DNA of 36,980 bases, taken from a virus. This document shows, one piece after another, positions 1 to 6,409 of the stretch. Below the pieces are notes generated by a model. That model saw only the letters and a program-made list of their open reading frames with translations, ran no database searches and was not told where the DNA came from. Position 1 is the stretch's first letter, and each line of letters starts with the position of its first letter. Position numbers and translations under genes: made by a program. The stretch is taken from the IMG/VR virus record IMGVR_UViG_3300046680_000467, positions 1 to 36,980 of that record. One strand, 5' to 3'.

Positions 1-48
1 TGGCACCGAAAAGCGCGGGGTGTAGACGGTGATGCGCTCGTCGGTCAT
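1..48 (-). CDS. Partial small phage gene, 5' end only
   Basis: An ATG at 48 overlaps the TGA of the gene to its right in the ATGA arrangement used along this whole operon. Sixteen codons are readable (MTDERITVYTPRFSVP) before the window ends. The coupling pattern is the main evidence that it is real. The residues are too few to assign a family. Confidence 0.55.
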   Translation of the reverse strand, partial: MTDERITVYTPRFSVP

Positions 49-251
49 TCCGCCGCCCCTGACTTGCGCGTTACCACGAAGCCCCACAGCGTCACGGCAT
101 CTTCGACCGAAGCGCTCATTGCGGCGACGCGCCACGGGTCTGAAGCTACTCGCTGTGCCAACGCATCGGCCGAGCTACCCCCAGCATACCCAAGCCGGGC
201 GGCGTAGATTTGCGCCGCCATCAGCGCCAGCATCTCGTCCAGGTCCATCAT
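45..251 (-). CDS. Small hypothetical early protein (68 aa)
   Basis: I do not recognise this 68-residue protein. It begins MMDLDEMLALMAAQIYAARL, is rich in alanine and is probably helical. The ATG at 251 is chosen over in-frame starts further upstream because it overlaps the previous TGA (248-250) as ATGA, the junction seen at each neighbour. It belongs to a chain of at least six coupled genes running leftward from the RecT-like gene. By position it is a nonessential or accessory early function. Confidence 0.6.
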   Translation of the reverse strand: MMDLDEMLALMAAQIYAARLGYAGGSSADALAQRVASDPWRVAAMSASVEDAVTLWGFVVTRKSGAAE

Positions 252-433
252 TCCGCTGCCTCCGGGGGCGCGGGCGTCGGCATAGGCCCAGGCCGGCGCT
301 GCTGCTCGATCGGCGTTACCACCCTCTGCACGCCCACCCCAGACGCCTGCAGGACCACCTCCCGCTCGAACACCAATTGCGCGATCCTGGCGATCACGCG
401 CTCCCACAGATCGGTCGGCGCCGGCGGAATCAT
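248..433 (-). CDS. Small hypothetical early protein (61 aa)
   Basis: This 61-residue protein has a helical N-terminal half (MIPPAPTDLWERVIARIAQL) and a proline-rich C-terminal tail. Both of its junctions are 4-bp ATGA overlaps, which fixes the start at 433 although the frame stays open further upstream. No family is recognised. It is probably co-translated with its neighbours in the recombination operon. Confidence 0.6.
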   Translation of the reverse strand: MIPPAPTDLWERVIARIAQLVFEREVVLQASGVGVQRVVTPIEQQRRPGPMPTPAPPEAAE

Positions 434-657
434 GCGCTCTCCTGTGCGCGGCACCATGCCGCCGCCTCGTTCAGCGTCTCGGCCCGCAGAATATGGCGAT
501 GGAATTGATACTGATCGCCGGTTGCCAGCTGCTTCCACGCCAGGTCACGCTCGCGTTCCGCGCGCCCTGCGAACACGTCCGCGATCTCGGGCCACGACTG
601 GCCGAGCCGCGCGCGCGGCGGGAGCGGATGTACGTTCGGGGCCGGCAGGTTGTTCAT
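430..657 (-). CDS. Small hypothetical early protein (75 aa)
   Basis: This 75-residue protein starts at an ATG that overlaps the upstream TGA (ATGA, 654-657). It has a charged helical middle (around ERERDLAWKQLATGDQ) and a C-terminal AETLNEAAAWCRA segment with a single cysteine. I do not recognise the family. Its place in an unbroken coupled chain is the reason to accept it as a gene. Confidence 0.6.
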   Translation of the reverse strand: MNNLPAPNVHPLPPRARLGQSWPEIADVFAGRAERERDLAWKQLATGDQYQFHRHILRAETLNEAAAWCRAQESA

Positions 658-842
658 GCCGCGTCGTCCTCGGTTGGGGTTGGGTCGGTTTGGTCGAGGA
701 TCGCCTGGGCCTCATCGGCAATGGCGTCGAGTGCTCTGCTGATGCCAATATCCCCGTCTTCGAAAAGTCGGATGAGGTGGAGGATATTCTTGGCGCGGAT
801 CTGAGCGAGCCCTGCGCGCCAGTGGGCGTCGTCGTCGCTCAT
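654..842 (-). CDS. Small hypothetical early protein (62 aa)
   Basis: This is a 62-residue acidic helical protein (MSDDDAHWRAGLAQIRAKNI and onward, ending TEDDAA). The ATG at 842 overlaps the stop of the RecT-like gene (ATGA), so translation probably passes directly from that annealase to this protein. A longer in-frame start upstream is rejected because it would overlap the annealase by about 90 bp. The function is unknown. Acidic partners next to annealases are common in phage recombination operons, but a role here is only inferred. Confidence 0.6.
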   Translation of the reverse strand: MSDDDAHWRAGLAQIRAKNILHLIRLFEDGDIGISRALDAIADEAQAILDQTDPTPTEDDAA

Positions 843-1855
843 TGCTTCAGCGCCTCCTTGCGCGCGGCGATTGCGTCCTCGAGCCGATCGGCGTCGAGCG
901 GAAACAGGTCGCGGGTTTTGGCGCGCCACGCCGCGTTGGATGCCAGCCCGTCGAGCGCGTCGGCGTCCATCGCTTCGACCTCGGCGATCAGCTCGGCGAT
1001 TGGATCGGCGCCCTCAGCCGTGTCCCAGTCGCTGTCTGTGTCCACGCCGAGCCTGGTGCGTGCCGCATTGCGCGCTTTCACCACAGCCTTGCGGGCGTCG
1101 CTGCCCTCCTCGCGCGCCAGGATCTTCTGCATCTCGTCCCGCGCCTCGATGTCGGCGAGGCCGCCAACGCTCTGGGCTTGCCCGAACTCCACGATAAGTC
1201 GCGCGACAACCTGGCGGAGGGTTGGGCCCTTTGGCGCCTCCGGCTCAGCTTGCATCGTGCGGGCTGTCTCGACCATTCCGCCCGGGCGTGCTGGCTTGGG
1301 GAGGGGGTAGGTTACCGCCGGGGGGTTGGGCTCAACGTGAGCCTCGATTGTCGGGCCGGCTGCCGGGATGTCCGCGGCCTCTTCGGGCACGTACATTCCC
1401 GACGTGGCGAGAGGCCAAACAGTCCGCACCCCCTCGCTGACGGTACGGCTGCGCAGCATCTGCCGGGGGAATTTCTTCCAGTTATCCTTGCCGCCGATGC
1501 CCGCTTTATTTGCCCGCGCGGTGTCCCAGGTGATGCGTGCGGTGCCGCCGGCAGGATGCGAGAACGTTGCGTCGGCGATTTCATCGCTGAGCGCGTGCCA
1601 CTGAACCTTGCCGCCGCCCTCAAGAAAATCTCTGAGCATAGCCTCGGCCTTTTTGGACGGACGGCCCTGGATGATGTCGTAATCTCGGGCAGCCAGCGCG
1701 GGATGCCGCCCCTCGGCGTGCGCGATCATCATGAGCGCGATGGCCTGGTCTTTGGTCTTGATGCCGAACAGTCCGCTGGCGGCGATGCTGGTGGCGAGGC
1801 GTTCCAGATCGGCGTAAGCCAGTCCTTGCGGGCGTGTTACGGTTAGTTCGTTCAT
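839..1855 (-). CDS. RecT-family single-strand annealing protein
   Basis: This 338-residue protein probably anneals complementary single strands during phage recombination and replication, acting in the cytoplasm with an exonuclease and host SSB. The N-terminal half has features of phage RecT-like proteins: an LMMIAHAEG stretch near residue 45, then HPALAARDYDIIQGRPSKKA, then GGKDNWKKFPRQMLRSRTVSEG, and a following VWP-GMY-PEE segment near residues 150-160. The C-terminal half (about 200-338) is charged, helical and variable, as expected for an SSB or partner-binding tail. No exonuclease partner is evident in the window; the VRR-NUC protein at 5691 is the only candidate. The gene follows a hairpin and a long repeat array, and four small genes are coupled downstream. 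Confidence 0.82.
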   Translation of the reverse strand: MNELTVTRPQGLAYADLERLATSIAASGLFGIKTKDQAIALMMIAHAEGRHPALAARDYDIIQGRPSKKAEAMLRDFLEGGGKVQWHALSDEIADATFSHPAGGTARITWDTARANKAGIGGKDNWKKFPRQMLRSRTVSEGVRTVWPLATSGMYVPEEAADIPAAGPTIEAHVEPNPPAVTYPLPKPARPGGMVETARTMQAEPEAPKGPTLRQVVARLIVEFGQAQSVGGLADIEARDEMQKILAREEGSDARKAVVKARNAARTRLGVDTDSDWDTAEGADPIAELIAEVEAMDADALDGLASNAAWRAKTRDLFPLDADRLEDAIAARKEALKQ

Positions 1856-1881
1856 GCGTTAGCTCTTTCAGTTAGAGATGT

Positions 1882-1901
1882 GACGGGGGCGAACCCCCGC
1901 C
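1882..1901 (-). promoter_or_regulatory. Strong hairpin in the RecT-gene leader
   Basis: Read on the minus strand, GGCGGGGG and CCCCCGTC pair over 8 bp (one G-U) around a TTCG tetraloop closed by G-C. It ends 27 nt before the annealase ATG. No T-run follows, so it is not a standard terminator. It may protect or pause the transcript, or act as a translational control element. Immediately downstream, CUCU at 1874-1877 could pair with the AGAG that looks like the ribosome-binding site. Confidence 0.6.
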
Positions 1902-1902
1902 A

Positions 1903-2295
1903 CACCCACGCGACCGCCGGGCCGGGCCCCGCCCCACCCCGCCTCGACCAGCCTCGCCATGACCGCCCGGCCCAGCCATGACCGGACAGGCCATGCCAGG
2001 CCGGGCCTGGACCGCCATGCCCCGCCTCGACAGGCCAGGCCGCGCCACGCCGAGCCTGGACATGACGGGCCTTGCCCCGCCCAGCCGCGACCGCCCAGCC
2101 AGACCGCGCCCCGCCCAGCCCCGCCGTGCCGTGACCGCCACGCCCGGCCACGCCAGCACGCGCCCGGACATGCCCTGACCGCCGAGCCGGGCCCGGCCCC
2201 GCCGTGCCGGACCTTGCCCCGCCCTGCCTGGACCGCTGCGCCCGGCCGCGCCGCGCCACGCCAGGCCTGGACAAGCCCCGCCATGACCGCCTTCC
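1903..2295. repeat. Degenerate pentanucleotide-periodic GC-rich array
   Basis: About 390 bp between two early genes is built from degenerate 5-bp units, roughly GCCNN on the plus strand (GGC-type on the minus). Phrases such as CCATGACCG, CCTGGACCGC and CGCCACGCC recur. Because 5 is not a multiple of 3, each unit set repeats every 15 nt in protein frames, and several frames on both strands stay open with low-complexity Gly/Arg/Ala or Pro/Arg products. I read those ORFs as artefacts of the repeat. One minus-strand frame does begin with GTG directly after the TAA of the upstream gene (2315), so translation cannot be excluded. There are no spacers of constant length, so it is not CRISPR. Confidence 0.85.
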
Positions 2296-2314
2296 TTGAC
2301 AGAGAGACTGACAC

Positions 2315-2791
2315 TTATTGAGCCACCTGAGGCCCTTCGGCTGGGCTTCTCAAGACTGCCGTCAGACCCTCGACTTGGGCAAGCATCGCAGCAACTTCGC
2401 CTTCAAGAGACAGCGCCACAGCGATTTCGCGCGCGCGCCTCAAAGCCGATGCGACGCGGCTGAACTCCGCAATCAGCACCGAACGCGCGCGGTCCGCATC
2501 AGTGCGCAGCGTCGCCATGCTGATGTAAGCCTGCTCGCTCGCTGCCGCGTCAGGATCACGAACGTAAGCAGGCGCGTAGATCAGCCTGGTCTCAGTGCGC
2601 CTGCTATATTTGACGCTTCGGATGAGCTGTCGCGCCTGTGTAAGCCGCCAGCGCTCGGCAGCAGCCTCGTTGTCCCATTCGAAATGATCGTGCCACGGAT
2701 GATCGGGATCGCGGGCGGCATCGACCACAAGCGTCGCAGTCACCGCGCCATGCACGCGCTCGATCTCCTGCAAAATACTGACGTCCGTCAT
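2315..2791 (-). CDS. Conserved phage early protein of unknown function
   Basis: This 158-residue protein contains HPWHDHFEWDNEAAAERWR (near residue 31), followed by LTQARQLIRSV. From memory this motif block is typical of phage proteins found beside annealase genes; the function is not established. The rest is basic then helical. The ATG overlaps the stop of the gene to its right (ATGA at 2788-2791), so it is coupled to the RAMP-like protein. It is the last gene before the pentamer array. Confidence 0.72.
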   Translation of the reverse strand: MTDVSILQEIERVHGAVTATLVVDAARDPDHPWHDHFEWDNEAAAERWRLTQARQLIRSVKYSRRTETRLIYAPAYVRDPDAAASEQAYISMATLRTDADRARSVLIAEFSRVASALRRAREIAVALSLEGEVAAMLAQVEGLTAVLRSPAEGPQVAQ

Positions 2792-3609
2792 GCTGGGACT
2801 CCCTCGCTATTATCAACCAATGGACTGCGCCGCACCGTCGTCGTGCGCCCGCGTCTTTTTATTTCCTCTTCGAACCAGGCCAGCAGCTCCTCCGTTTCCT
2901 CGTCGAACGGATCCGGGTCCTCCATCGCCGCCGCCTGGGCCGCACGACCCTGCGCGGCGATCTGGTGCCAGGTCTTGTCGTTGGCATCGACCAACTCGAA
3001 CAACCCAAAATTTCCCTTGCCCTTTTCCTGGCGAAAATCCCCGACGCCAGCCAGCATTCCGCCGCCCGCAAGCAGGTTCGCGGCAGACTGCGCGTTGAGC
3101 AGCGGCAAGGTGTGCCGGATCGAAATCTTGCAGGCCCAGTGAGGGATGCAGGCACGGGTGCGGATGTCCGGCGTGCGCGCGCGATCCGCCATGCGCACCA
3201 TGTCCATCTTGAGCTGCGGCACACCGAATATCGAAACGGTGTAGCCCTCGACAAACACGAGCTGGTCAACCTCGGTGCGTGCGACGCCCGGGAGACGTAG
3301 CGCGGCGGTCCGCATCGCGCCTTTGAATGCTGTCGCGGGGAGGCCCAGCAATGTTGGATTGTCGGACTCGCGGATGCGGTAGACGGAGGCGCGATATTCG
3401 CTGATCGGATCGTGTTTGAGGTTCGCGGCGCGGGCCGCTTTGTTCAGGCTGCCACGCGGCAACAGCAGCTCGCGTCGGGCCTTCTCTGACGCCCGGTTGA
3501 AAATGAGCGGCGTCACGCCGCGCACATAAACCTCAACAACGCCCTGCTCGATGCGCGGGATGTCAAGCGGACCGTCAGGCTGGGAGGCGGGTTTTGTAGG
3601 TGGACGCAT
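2788..3609 (-). CDS. Phage protein with RAMP/Cas7-like motifs
   Basis: The protein has 273 residues. The start at 3609 is preferred over the in-frame ATG at 3648 because AGGAG lies 11 nt upstream and the long form would overlap the Gp157 gene. Visible motifs are a VEVYVRGVTPLIFNR strand region near residue 25, LPATAFKGAMRTAA near 92, a basic RTPDIRTRA segment near 142, and a glycine-rich GVGDFRQEKGKGNFGLFEL segment near 190. The FKGAMR and GVG...GKGNFG pair resembles the KGALR and glycine-rich loop signatures of RAMP (Cas7-type RRM) proteins. That likeness is my inference from motifs. It sits in the recombination operon between Gp157 and RecT, so a nucleic-acid-binding role is plausible. Confidence 0.6.
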   Translation of the reverse strand: MRPPTKPASQPDGPLDIPRIEQGVVEVYVRGVTPLIFNRASEKARRELLLPRGSLNKAARAANLKHDPISEYRASVYRIRESDNPTLLGLPATAFKGAMRTAALRLPGVARTEVDQLVFVEGYTVSIFGVPQLKMDMVRMADRARTPDIRTRACIPHWACKISIRHTLPLLNAQSAANLLAGGGMLAGVGDFRQEKGKGNFGLFELVDANDKTWHQIAAQGRAAQAAAMEDPDPFDEETEELLAWFEEEIKRRGRTTTVRRSPLVDNSEGVPA

Positions 3610-3616
3610 GTGGGAT

Positions 3617-4138
3617 TTAACTCCTGCGGATTGAGAGCACGGGCTCACCGCCCTGTGTTAGCGCGGCCCCCGGGACGACGACGCCCTGGGACAACGCGGC
3701 CTTGATGGCCGGCCGATCGGCGGCGATGGTTACGCGCTGGTATTCGGGGGGCAGGTTGGGGACGTCCTCGTCAGCTATGATAACGGCCCCGCCGGCGCTG
3801 GGGCGGATGGAGGCGGTGAAGTCAGTATCAGTGAATTTGGTGCGATCCAGCGTCTGCATGACGACTGACAGTGCTGAACGCTTGTGCGCGGCGCGGCTCA
3901 GCCAGCGATCCCTGCGGGCTGCCAGTGCCTCGATGCGGGCCTTCATGGCTGCGGCCATGGACTCGTCCTCAACCACCGATCTCCCCAGCCGGCGCATGAG
4001 CTGATCTGGATCAATGCCCTCGGCGCGCAGGGCTTCGGCGAGCTGATCCTCGTCGCGGTCCTCGCCATCACCGGCTTCGAGCGTGGTGGCGAGCCGGTGG
4101 GCGATCTCCAGCAGCTGGCTGACGGCCCAGGTGCTCAT
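3617..4138 (-). CDS. Gp157-family phage protein
   Basis: This 173-residue protein matches the layout of the Siphovirus Gp157 family. A long acidic and basic N-terminal helix region (about 1-90, with MKARIEALAARRDRWLSRA) is followed by a beta-rich tail. There, TASIRPSAGGAVIIADEDVPNLPPEYQRV leads to AIKAALSQGVVVPGAAL, the usual 'iP-Y ... lK-G--v-GA-l' signature. Family members come from early regions and were first noted in phages of lactic streptococci, where resistance was proposed; the biochemical role is unclear. Its ATG overlaps the upstream stop (ATGA, 4135-4138). Confidence 0.85.
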   Translation of the reverse strand: MSTWAVSQLLEIAHRLATTLEAGDGEDRDEDQLAEALRAEGIDPDQLMRRLGRSVVEDESMAAAMKARIEALAARRDRWLSRAAHKRSALSVVMQTLDRTKFTDTDFTASIRPSAGGAVIIADEDVPNLPPEYQRVTIAADRPAIKAALSQGVVVPGAALTQGGEPVLSIRRS

Positions 4139-4356
4139 TGCAGGGCGTTCCGAGCCCGCGTTTCCCAGTCTGCAAGATCGGTATCATATTGATCCTGCAC
4201 CCAAAGGGCCGGCGTTGCCGATCGTGTCATGCTGGGGTTCTTTGCCCATTCTTCTTGTGTAGCGATCACTGGTTTGTCCAGCTTTCTGGCGCGAACGCAA
4301 AGATCCAACCCCTCGGAAAGAAGCGCCGACAATTCCCTAATAGTCGCGACAATCAA
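4135..4356 (-). CDS. Small hypothetical early protein (73 aa)
   Basis: The 73-residue product runs from a helical N-terminus (IVATIRELSALLSEGL) to a C-terminus ending DWETRARNALQ. No family is recognised. I place the start at TTG 4356 because it overlaps the upstream stop as TTGA and has GGAGGAGG about 8 nt before it. A GTG at 4371 is an alternative. The ATG further upstream would overlap the previous gene by about 45 bp. It is coupled to Gp157 through ATGA. Confidence 0.55.
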   Translation of the reverse strand: MIVATIRELSALLSEGLDLCVRARKLDKPVIATQEEWAKNPSMTRSATPALWVQDQYDTDLADWETRARNALQ

Positions 4357-4604
4357 AGCGCCCTCCTCCACTGTTGCACGGCGTCGGCTGCGCGTTCCCA
4401 TTTCTGGGCGTCGGCTCGCCAGCGCAGGGCGTGCTGCCAGTGGCGGCGACGCTGGGCGATGGCCAGGTCGGTCAGCGGCACCTGGCGCTCGAGGATGGTC
4501 ACGAGGCGATGGGCTCGCTCGCGAGCGAGGGCCGCCTGCTCGCGGCAAGTCAGCAGGGACGGATGCGGGGTGGGAATAGAAGGGGCGTTGTTGGCGTCTG
4601 ACAT
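4353..4604 (-). CDS. First gene of the leftward early operon (83 aa)
   Basis: This 83-residue, arginine- and alanine-rich, probably all-helical protein has an ERAHRLVTILERQVPLTDLA middle. The ATG at 4604 is preferred to one at 4667 that lies inside the operator palindrome. It is the promoter-proximal gene of the leftward operon, the position of lambda N, but nothing in the sequence shows an antitermination motif. The function is unknown. Confidence 0.6.
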   Translation of the reverse strand: MSDANNAPSIPTPHPSLLTCREQAALARERAHRLVTILERQVPLTDLAIAQRRRHWQHALRWRADAQKWERAADAVQQWRRAL

Positions 4605-4650
4605 TGGGTTGCCACCCCATTCGATTGAACAGGAAACCACACTATCCACC

Positions 4651-4669
4651 ACTTGCAGAAAATGCAAGT
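4651..4669. promoter_or_regulatory. Left operator (OL-like) palindrome
   Basis: ACTTGCA-GAAAA-TGCAAGT is a perfect 7-bp inverted repeat with a 5-bp spacer. The same arms recur at 5381-5399 on the other side of the repressor gene. It lies 47 bp upstream of the first leftward gene, where an OL site would be expected. The repressor encoded at 4814-5236 is the natural ligand; binding is inferred. Confidence 0.8.
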
Positions 4670-4731
4670 GGCTCCTAGATTCCCGGTGAATTGGTGTCTA
4701 GATCGCGGCTTGCGGCCGAAATCGCGGCGTC

Positions 4732-4750
4732 ACTTGCATAAACCGCAATA
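4732..4750. promoter_or_regulatory. Degenerate third operator copy
   Basis: ACTTGCA is intact and is followed, after a 5-bp spacer, by CGCAATA, which matches 4 of 7 positions of TGCAAGT. The architecture is the same as the two perfect sites. It could be a weaker operator used for cooperative or autoregulatory binding in the 209-bp gap between the repressor and the leftward operon. Confidence 0.5.
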
Positions 4751-4813
4751 TGGCTGTTCTAATGCCCTCTTACTGGCAGCAGATTTTACATCAACCGACT
4801 TGAATCGGAGATG

Positions 4814-5236
4814 TCAGGATGAAGAGGTGTCGTCGTCAGCCGCGCTGCTTTTATGACGATTTTGCTCGTAGACTTTATTTTCGTGGTCCCAAAACATCCC
4901 CTCGTCTTGCGCTTCGGGATAGGAATCCAAAAGCGAAGCGCGCAACCAAGGCGGCATCCGAGGGTGCAAAATGCCACGGTAAATCCACTCGGAAGAAATC
5001 CGAAACTGCGCACAGAGTCGGTACAGATGCATCAGCTTCGGTAACTGTTTGCCGATTTCCCAGCGACTGTAGATGAACGGCGTGACGCCTATCCGCTTTG
5101 CCCACGTCGCCGCGCGATGATCTACGCCCGGCTCGTGCCTCATATACGCTTCTCGCGTCGATCGCAGACGCTGCCCATAGCCCTGCATCAGGTGGCCATT
5201 TCGAAGTGCGTCCGTTTGCTTCTTACTCTTGGCCAT
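4814..5236 (-). CDS. XRE-family repressor (CI-like)
   Basis: This 140-residue protein has a single helix-turn-helix domain (about 19-90; recognition region around ATWAKRIGVTPFIYSRWE, residues 43-60), followed by an acidic tail ending DDDTSSS. It lacks a LexA/CI-type self-cleavage peptidase domain, so induction would need an antirepressor or another signal. It probably represses both early operons by binding the ACTTGCA palindromes that flank it. A minus-strand promoter (5318-5347) fits its expression. The ATG at 5236 has only a weak ribosome-binding site. A start at 5188 would trim 16 basic residues and keep the domain. Cro and CI roles could in principle be swapped. Confidence 0.8.
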   Translation of the reverse strand: MAKSKKQTDALRNGHLMQGYGQRLRSTREAYMRHEPGVDHRAATWAKRIGVTPFIYSRWEIGKQLPKLMHLYRLCAQFRISSEWIYRGILHPRMPPWLRASLLDSYPEAQDEGMFWDHENKVYEQNRHKSSAADDDTSSS

Positions 5237-5317
5237 TGCGTTGCAGTTTTCTCAGTGTGTTGCCCATAACCGATGGGCCCGCATTTGATTGCGGGGTGGT
5301 TTTTCTCTAGCGCGGAA

Positions 5318-5347
5318 ATTAGACACCCGTACTGGCTGTTTTGACAA
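5318..5347 (-). promoter_or_regulatory. Predicted promoter of the repressor gene
   Basis: On the minus strand TTGTCA (-35, 5 of 6 to consensus, 5347-5342) and TCTAAT (-10, 5 of 6, 5323-5318) are separated by 18 bp. Transcription would begin near 5311, giving a leader of about 75 nt before the repressor ATG. The right operator (5381-5399) lies about 34 bp upstream of the -35 box, a position that allows activation or autoregulation. Confidence 0.55.
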
Positions 5348-5380
5348 GTGCCTGCATGTTGCTGCCCGCAGCCTAATCGC

Positions 5381-5399
5381 ACTTGCAGAATATGCAAGT
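5381..5399. promoter_or_regulatory. Right operator (OR-like) palindrome
   Basis: ACTTGCA-GAATA-TGCAAGT has the same 7-bp arms as the left operator, with a slightly different 5-bp spacer. It ends 18 bp before the Cro-like start codon, so a bound dimer would block rightward transcription. I could not define a convincing -35/-10 pair for that rightward promoter. Confidence 0.8.
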
Positions 5400-5417
5400 C
5401 AGGGGTAATTTGAGTAT

Positions 5418-5681
5418 ATGCGCCACGACCGCATCATTGATCTGTTCGGCGGAAACATCCCGCTAGCCGAGCTTGTCGGTCGCGATCCGTCGGCCGTCTC
5501 TCGTTGGCGCATTAACGGCATACCGGCGCGTCACTGGCCGCTTATCGTCCGGCTGGCTCGCCGGCGTCGCGTGGCTGAATTTGACGATGTGTCGCTGACC
5601 AGCCTTGCCGCCGGCATGCCAAAGCAGACGGTTCCCGCTTACCACCGCCGCAAGGGCTGCAACGCCGAAACTGCGGCCTAG
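5418..5681 (+). CDS. Cro-like DNA-binding protein
   Basis: This 87-residue protein heads the rightward operon, directly after the right operator. The N-terminal helix-turn-helix (about 5-50) reads DLFGGNIPLAELVGRDPSAV, then SRWRINGIPARHWPLI. The FGG...V--W---GIPA-HW pattern is typical of small Cro-like proteins of the YdaS/carph-isopro type. A basic and then low-complexity tail follows. It would act as the lytic-side regulator competing with the repressor. Its TAG is followed 9 bp later by the nuclease gene. Confidence 0.78.
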   Translation: MRHDRIIDLFGGNIPLAELVGRDPSAVSRWRINGIPARHWPLIVRLARRRRVAEFDDVSLTSLAAGMPKQTVPAYHRRKGCNAETAA

Positions 5682-5690
5682 GCGCGCGCC

Positions 5691-6164
5691 GTGGCGGGCC
5701 GCGCATTCACGCTCACCGCGCCTATTTCCAGCCCCCATCCGCGACTCAAGCTCAAGGCGCCACCGGTGGCCGAGGAGGACCTGCAGGCGTCCGTCTGCAA
5801 GGCGCTGGCGATGCTGCTGAGGCCGCCCGCTATGTGGTGGGCGATGCCGATCGGGCACGTGCAGCTCTCCGCCGCCCAGGCCGCCCGGCTGTCGCGCATC
5901 GGGTTGAAGCGCGGCCTGCCGGATCTGATGCTGCTCCATGGTGGGCGCATGTTTGGCGTGGAGCTGAAGCGCGAGCGGACCGGGCGGCTGTCGCAGACGC
6001 GCATGGTGCGCACACGCTCCGGGGCCCTGCGCGAGCTGGTGGGCCAGGCTGACGTGTTCCCGCGGCTGGAGGCGGCGGGCATGACGATCGCGGTGTGCAG
6101 CAGCGTGGCCGATGTGCTGGCGCAGTGCCGGGCGTGGGGCTTACCGCTGAGGGGACATTGCTGA
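5691..6164 (+). CDS. VRR-NUC domain nuclease
   Basis: This 157-residue protein starts at GTG. The VRR-NUC (PD-(D/E)xK-type) motifs are all visible: an acidic EEDLQ helix near residue 29, GLPDLM with Asp78, GVELK with Glu91 and Lys93, and Gln119 in the following helix. The family acts on structured DNA, for example as Holliday-junction or flap nucleases. In phages it often stands beside replication and recombination genes, as here. It could be a junction resolvase or the nuclease partner of the RecT-like annealase. Its TGA overlaps the next ATG by one base (TGATG). Confidence 0.82.
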   Translation: MAGRAFTLTAPISSPHPRLKLKAPPVAEEDLQASVCKALAMLLRPPAMWWAMPIGHVQLSAAQAARLSRIGLKRGLPDLMLLHGGRMFGVELKRERTGRLSQTRMVRTRSGALRELVGQADVFPRLEAAGMTIAVCSSVADVLAQCRAWGLPLRGHC

Positions 6165-6409
6165 TGGCAGAGACCCCCGAGGCGGTGTGCGCGGCGCTGG
6201 AGGCTGGCGTCAGGGCGGGGTGCGAGGCGAGCCGTTGCGCCGCCCCTCACTGCATCGACGGCATGTGCCGATACGAGATGTATCGGACGCGCAAACAGAT
6301 CTCCGCCTTTCTCTACGCGCTGCCTGGGGGGACCGGCTATTCGCCCCACGACCTCGCCGCCGCCGTGGACGCGGCGAGCACCATCACGAAGGAGCCGCGC
6401 AATGGCTAA
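6164..6409 (+). CDS. Cysteine-rich small protein (81 aa)
   Basis: This 81-residue protein starts at the ATG sharing one base with the nuclease stop. It has five cysteines in the N-terminal half, four of them clustered near residues 23-37 (C-x5-C-x4-C-x4-C), which could bind a metal such as zinc. The C-terminal half is helical (YSPHDLAAAVDAAS). No family is recognised. It overlaps the next gene by 8 bp. Confidence 0.62.
   Translation: MAETPEAVCAALEAGVRAGCEASRCAAPHCIDGMCRYEMYRTRKQISAFLYALPGGTGYSPHDLAAAVDAASTITKEPRNG

Noticed and set aside
842-1846. 334-codon plus-strand frame opposite the RecT-like gene
   Set aside because: It mirrors a coding sequence with clear annealase motifs and has no recognisable domain or coupling with neighbours.
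1903-2295. CRISPR array
   Set aside because: There are no constant-length repeats with unique spacers, and no cas genes in the window.
1868-2314. Open frames in the pentamer array as real proteins
   Set aside because: Several frames on both strands are open together, and the products repeat every five residues. This follows from a 5-bp repeat poor in stop codons. The GTG frame after the upstream TAA is kept only as a possibility.
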